Shown here in pieces: positions 61,371-64,000 of a DNA stretch of 64,000 bases. Position numbers and translations under genes: made by a program. The notes under the pieces are model-generated. The model saw only the letters and a program-made list of their open reading frames with translations. It did no database searches and had not been told where the DNA came from. Numbering within the stretch: position 1 is the first letter of the stretch; every line of letters starts with the position of its first letter. The DNA is from Anaerolineales bacterium UBA2395 (GTDB lineage Bacteria; Chloroflexota; Anaerolineae; Anaerolineales; Villigracilaceae), in assembly GCA_002343775.1 (NCBI GenBank), contig DDSH01000004.1, forward strand, positions 62,001 to 126,000. The letters run 5' to 3'.

Positions 61371-62132
61371 TTATCGGATCTTCTTCCCGCGAGGAATCCG
61401 ACGGCGCGTCATCGTTGGGACGTTCTTTCCCTTCAATCCAAGGACTTCCTCCTCGGTCAGGAAGCGCCACTGACGCGGTTTTAGGTCACCAAGCCGCAGT
61501 GTTCCAATTCGAACGCGGACAATGCGCACAACCGGCAACCCGAGCAGTTTGCCAACCTCGCGGATCTGACGCTTCTTGCCTTCGCCCATAATGACTCGAA
61601 TCCATGCGCCTTTTCCAGAGGTGGAAAGAAACTGAACATCGGCAGGCTGGGTTTTATCTCCATCGAGAAGCACCACACCGCGCCGCCACGCATCCAACTG
61701 TTCTGTGTCGGGGCGACGGGCAACGAGAACACGATACTCTTTTTCATGCCCATAGCGTGGGTGTGTTAACTTATTGGTCAGGTCACCGTCATTCGTCATC
61801 AGAATCAAACCCTCCGAATCGAAATCGAGGCGCCCCACCGGGTACAGATGCCCGGACAGAGGGATCAAATCACGGACTGTGCGGCGATCATCCTGTCCCT
61901 CCGCCGCAGAAAGAACATTGCGCGGCTTGTACAAGGCGATGTACGTCAAAGACTCTTTTTGCGCCAGCAGTTTTCCATCCACAACGACCTTGTCCACAGC
62001 CAGGTCTGCCTTTTGACCCAACACAGCCACTTTGCCGTTTACAGACACACGCCCCTCGGTAATATACACTTCGCAAGCGCGGCGGGAGCCATACCCCGCC
62101 TGCGCAAGTAATTTCTGAATTCTCTCTTGCAT
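61371..62132 (-). CDS. RsuA/RluB/RluE/RluF-family pseudouridine synthase
   Basis: 253 residues. N-terminal S4 RNA-binding domain (MQERIQKLLAQAGYGSRRAC) and catalytic domain with GRLDFDSEGLILMTNDG, where Asp after GRL is the catalytic residue, and GKKRQIREV. Probably modifies 23S rRNA (RluB-like) given its place next to scpB, a frequent neighbour. The C-terminal tail is basic. Starts 8 bases after scpB stop. Confidence 0.93.
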   Translation of the reverse strand: MQERIQKLLAQAGYGSRRACEVYITEGRVSVNGKVAVLGQKADLAVDKVVVDGKLLAQKESLTYIALYKPRNVLSAAEGQDDRRTVRDLIPLSGHLYPVGRLDFDSEGLILMTNDGDLTNKLTHPRYGHEKEYRVLVARRPDTEQLDAWRRGVVLLDGDKTQPADVQFLSTSGKGAWIRVIMGEGKKRQIREVGKLLGLPVVRIVRVRIGTLRLGDLKPRQWRFLTEEEVLGLKGKNVPTMTRRRIPRGKKIR

Positions 62133-62140
62133 TACAAACG

Positions 62141-62710
62141 CTACCCTTTCAATAATTCGGTCGGCTCGGATTCCACTTCCACCGGAGCCGCCAACGGAGG
62201 CAATTCCATGATCGAATTCAAGCCAAAATGCTGCAAGAACTCGGGCGTGGTGGAGTACAAGATCGGACGCCCGGGTCCATCGGTGCGCCCCGACTCCTGG
62301 ACCAAGCCCTTGCTCAGCAGACTCTTCATCATGCCGTCGCTGTTGACTCCACGGATCGAATCCACCTGCGGACGCGTAACAGGTTGCTGGTAAGCGATGA
62401 TCGCCAGCGTCTCCAATGCAGCGCGGCTGAGGTGCGTAACTGCCTCCAGACCGAGAAACTTCTCAACCAACGAAGCCAGCTCGGCAGCTGTGGTCAATTG
62501 CACACGCCCCGCATTGCGCTGCAAGCGCAATCCACGCTCGCGAAGCGAATCCTCCAATTCTTTAAGCCCGCGTTCCACGACCGAAGCCGTCACATCCAAC
62601 GCTGCAGCCAGCTGACCCATCGGAACAGGTTCGGCGGAAACAAACAGCATCGCCTCGATCTTCGCCGCCAAACTCAGATCGGTATTTGAAAGGGATTGAG
62701 AGTCGCTCAT
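62141..62710 (-). CDS. scpB: Segregation and condensation protein B
   Basis: 189 residues. Two winged-helix parts; AKIEAMLFVSAEPVP, ALETLAIIAYQQPVTRPQVDSIRG (ScpB signature) and GRPILYSTTPEFLQHFGL. With ScpA and Smc it forms the bacterial condensin; scpA is not in the window. ATG 62710 is chosen; the longer in-frame start at 62791 overlaps the divergent promoter region. Confidence 0.95.
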   Translation of the reverse strand: MSDSQSLSNTDLSLAAKIEAMLFVSAEPVPMGQLAAALDVTASVVERGLKELEDSLRERGLRLQRNAGRVQLTTAAELASLVEKFLGLEAVTHLSRAALETLAIIAYQQPVTRPQVDSIRGVNSDGMMKSLLSKGLVQESGRTDGPGRPILYSTTPEFLQHFGLNSIMELPPLAAPVEVESEPTELLKG

Positions 62711-62718
62711 GCTATAAT
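62710..62718 (+). promoter_or_regulatory. Extended -10 promoter of the lipoprotein gene
   Basis: TGCTATAAT, same form as at 36739. It begins at the scpB start codon, so the two genes share a divergent region. Confidence 0.5.
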
Positions 62719-62844
62719 TACTCCACTTAATTTCGTCAAAAAAAACCTCTTGCAAAATGATTGCGATACTGCCGATGGACAAAGATTCCACTTATAAGTA
62801 GAACACGCCATCCACGCAAGAGTTCCAACATTCATAAACAGACC

Positions 62845-63417
62845 ATGAAAAAGAATCTATTAAAACTCCATCTTTTCATCACAATGCTCCTGCTTTCATC
62901 CATGGCATGTTCGATCTTCGTCGGAGGACCGGACTACCCAACGCAGACCATCCCGGCATCGCCGAATGAAGCGCAAACTTTGCAGGAACAGATCGAACGG
63001 GCATTCCTCGCCGGCGCAGAAACCGGGCTGATCACCCTTCAAATCACAGAAAACCAACTGACATCCTTCATGGCAGACAGGCTTGCCCAACAGGCGAACC
63101 CGCCATTCACCGACCCACAGATCATGCTCCGCAATGGGCAAATGCAAATGTACGGCAAGATCACGCGCGGTTGGTTCACAGCAAACATGCTCATCACCAT
63201 GAACGTCACCGTGGATGAAGTGACCGGACAACCCCGCATCCAAATCGCATCTGCCGACTTCGGTCCGATCCCTGCACCGGAAGGTATCACATCCGCCATA
63301 AGCGCCATCATCGACGAAGCGTTCACCGGCTCATTCGGTCCTGTGGCAGTTGGTTTTCGCCTGGAAACAATCACCATCGCCGACGGGATCATGACATTGA
63401 CAGGTCGGGTCAAATAG
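62845..63417 (+). CDS. Small lipoprotein of unknown function
   Basis: 190 residues. Signal peptide with lipobox SMAC (Cys22), then a domain with LITLQITENQLTSFMADRLAQQ and mirrored beta segments (MQMYGKITRGWFTANMLITM). It resembles LysM-free surface lipoproteins that bind hydrophobic molecules, but I do not recognise a named family. Probably cotranscribed with the next gene. Confidence 0.75.
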   Translation: MKKNLLKLHLFITMLLLSSMACSIFVGGPDYPTQTIPASPNEAQTLQEQIERAFLAGAETGLITLQITENQLTSFMADRLAQQANPPFTDPQIMLRNGQMQMYGKITRGWFTANMLITMNVTVDEVTGQPRIQIASADFGPIPAPEGITSAISAIIDEAFTGSFGPVAVGFRLETITIADGIMTLTGRVK

Positions 63418-63436
63418 CTGCTGGATTATACCCGAC

Positions 63437-64000
63437 ATGAACCGCCTCGGACTCCGCCTGGGCTTGATCGCCGCCATTTTGCTTGCATCTTCACTGATGG
63501 CATCCTGCCGTTCCCCGCAGATCGGCGAAGAGATCAACATCACCATTACAGCAGACGGAGTCACACGCGAGTTTAACGTCCCGACGGGGAGCACAGTCTC
63601 GCAAGCACTTCAGACCGCAGGCATCCTCCCGGGAAGCCTTGATAAAACCGAACCGCCATTCTACACCCTGCTCAGTGATGGTGATACGATCATCCTCACA
63701 CGCGTGGCAGAAGAGTTCAGCACAGAAGAAGTCGTCATCTCGTTCGAGCGGCAGATCGTTCGCAATGAAACCCTGCCAGAGGGTGAAACCCGACTGGTGC
63801 AAGCGGGCATCAACGGTCTTGAATCGATCACCTATCGCAGCACCATCGAAGACGGCGTGGAAGTTAGTCGGGTCACGGTGAAAACTGTCGTCTTGAAGGA
63901 AGCGTTGCCTGAGATCGTCATGGTCGGTGCGCAGTCCTCGTTCGTACCGCTAAACATTCCCGGCACGCTGGCATATCTTGCGGGTGGTAATGCCTGGATC
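63437..64000 (+). CDS. DUF348/G5-domain lipoprotein, truncated by the window edge
   Basis: ATG 63437 opens a frame that runs off the right edge (188 residues visible). Signal peptide ends LMASC (Cys24). Residues 32-90 look like a ubiquitin-like DUF348 domain (INITITADGVTREFNVPTG). Residues about 95-165 form a G5 domain (SFERQIVRNETLPEGETRLVQAG...KTVVLKEALPEIVMVG). G5 proteins bind cell-wall sugars; in similar proteins a peptidase or LytM domain follows. The C-terminus is outside the window. Confidence 0.85.
   Translation, partial: MNRLGLRLGLIAAILLASSLMASCRSPQIGEEINITITADGVTREFNVPTGSTVSQALQTAGILPGSLDKTEPPFYTLLSDGDTIILTRVAEEFSTEEVVISFERQIVRNETLPEGETRLVQAGINGLESITYRSTIEDGVEVSRVTVKTVVLKEALPEIVMVGAQSSFVPLNIPGTLAYLAGGNAWI

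Overview
This 64 kb window looks like a chromosomal segment of a Chloroflexota bacterium, most likely class Anaerolineae. That assignment is an inference from gene content and style: many TP/EAT-linker lipoproteins, Asp-box and G5 lipoproteins, MalT/BTAD regulators, moderate GC, short intergenic palindromes. No rRNA or other phylogenetic marker was compared. There is no prophage, transposase, CRISPR array or integron. Most genes are chromosomal housekeeping or metabolic genes, densely packed in same-strand runs.

Layout. 1-2.7 kb (minus): start of an unidentified gene behind a leader peptide and terminator, a phospholipase-D-like lipoprotein, fabD and rpmF. 2.8-9.3 kb (plus): Asp-box lipoprotein, SpoIIE-type phosphatase, TrkA-N membrane protein, small P-loop protein, secD-secF, LysE exporter. 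9.4-15.1 kb: PAS-PAS-GGDEF protein, an ABC-2 export system (two permeases, one fused to a PrsW-like protease domain, and a divergent ATPase), a RibD/DHFR-fold reductase. 15.2-30.8 kb (minus): a branched-chain/hydrophobic-acid uptake transporter (livKGFHM) behind two acyl-CoA ligases, three alpha/beta hydrolases, an SDR, an SCP2-type thiolase with its DUF35 partner and a KAS-III-like protein. This looks like an uptake and CoA-dependent degradation (or acyl-modification) island, preceded by a 1076-residue MalT/BTAD regulator. 34.2-38.7 kb: tRNA-Gln(CUG) next to glnS, small proteins, an AarF/UbiB kinase. 38.7-42.7 kb: a heterodimeric ABC exporter behind a leader-peptide attenuator. 42.7-45.4 kb: SnoaL-like protein, RtcB, nucleotide cyclase. 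45.5-54.7 kb (minus): cell-shape and division cluster mreBCD-mrdA-minCDE-rodA followed by gltX. 54.8-64 kb: DegV, Crp/Fnr regulator, DUF2892 and thioredoxin-DUF2892 proteins, uridine kinase, cyclophilin, VTT membrane protein, M20 peptidase, CBS-ACT protein, RsuA/RluB synthase and scpB (minus), and two lipoproteins, the last cut by the window edge.

The most notable signal is regulatory. A 23-codon leader ORF (38847-38918) sits between mutually exclusive RNA pairings and an intrinsic terminator just before an ABC exporter pair with the motif asymmetry of BmrC/BmrD-type heterodimers. A second leader ORF (20 codons, 157-95 minus) ends four bases before a strong terminator that precedes the gene at the left edge. 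Several other genes also start within about 35 bases of an intrinsic terminator. Several promoters place the start codon exactly seven bases after the -10 hexamer, which suggests leaderless mRNAs. Many intergenic gaps are filled with imperfect palindromes built from reiterated short words, and one such word has entered a coding sequence.
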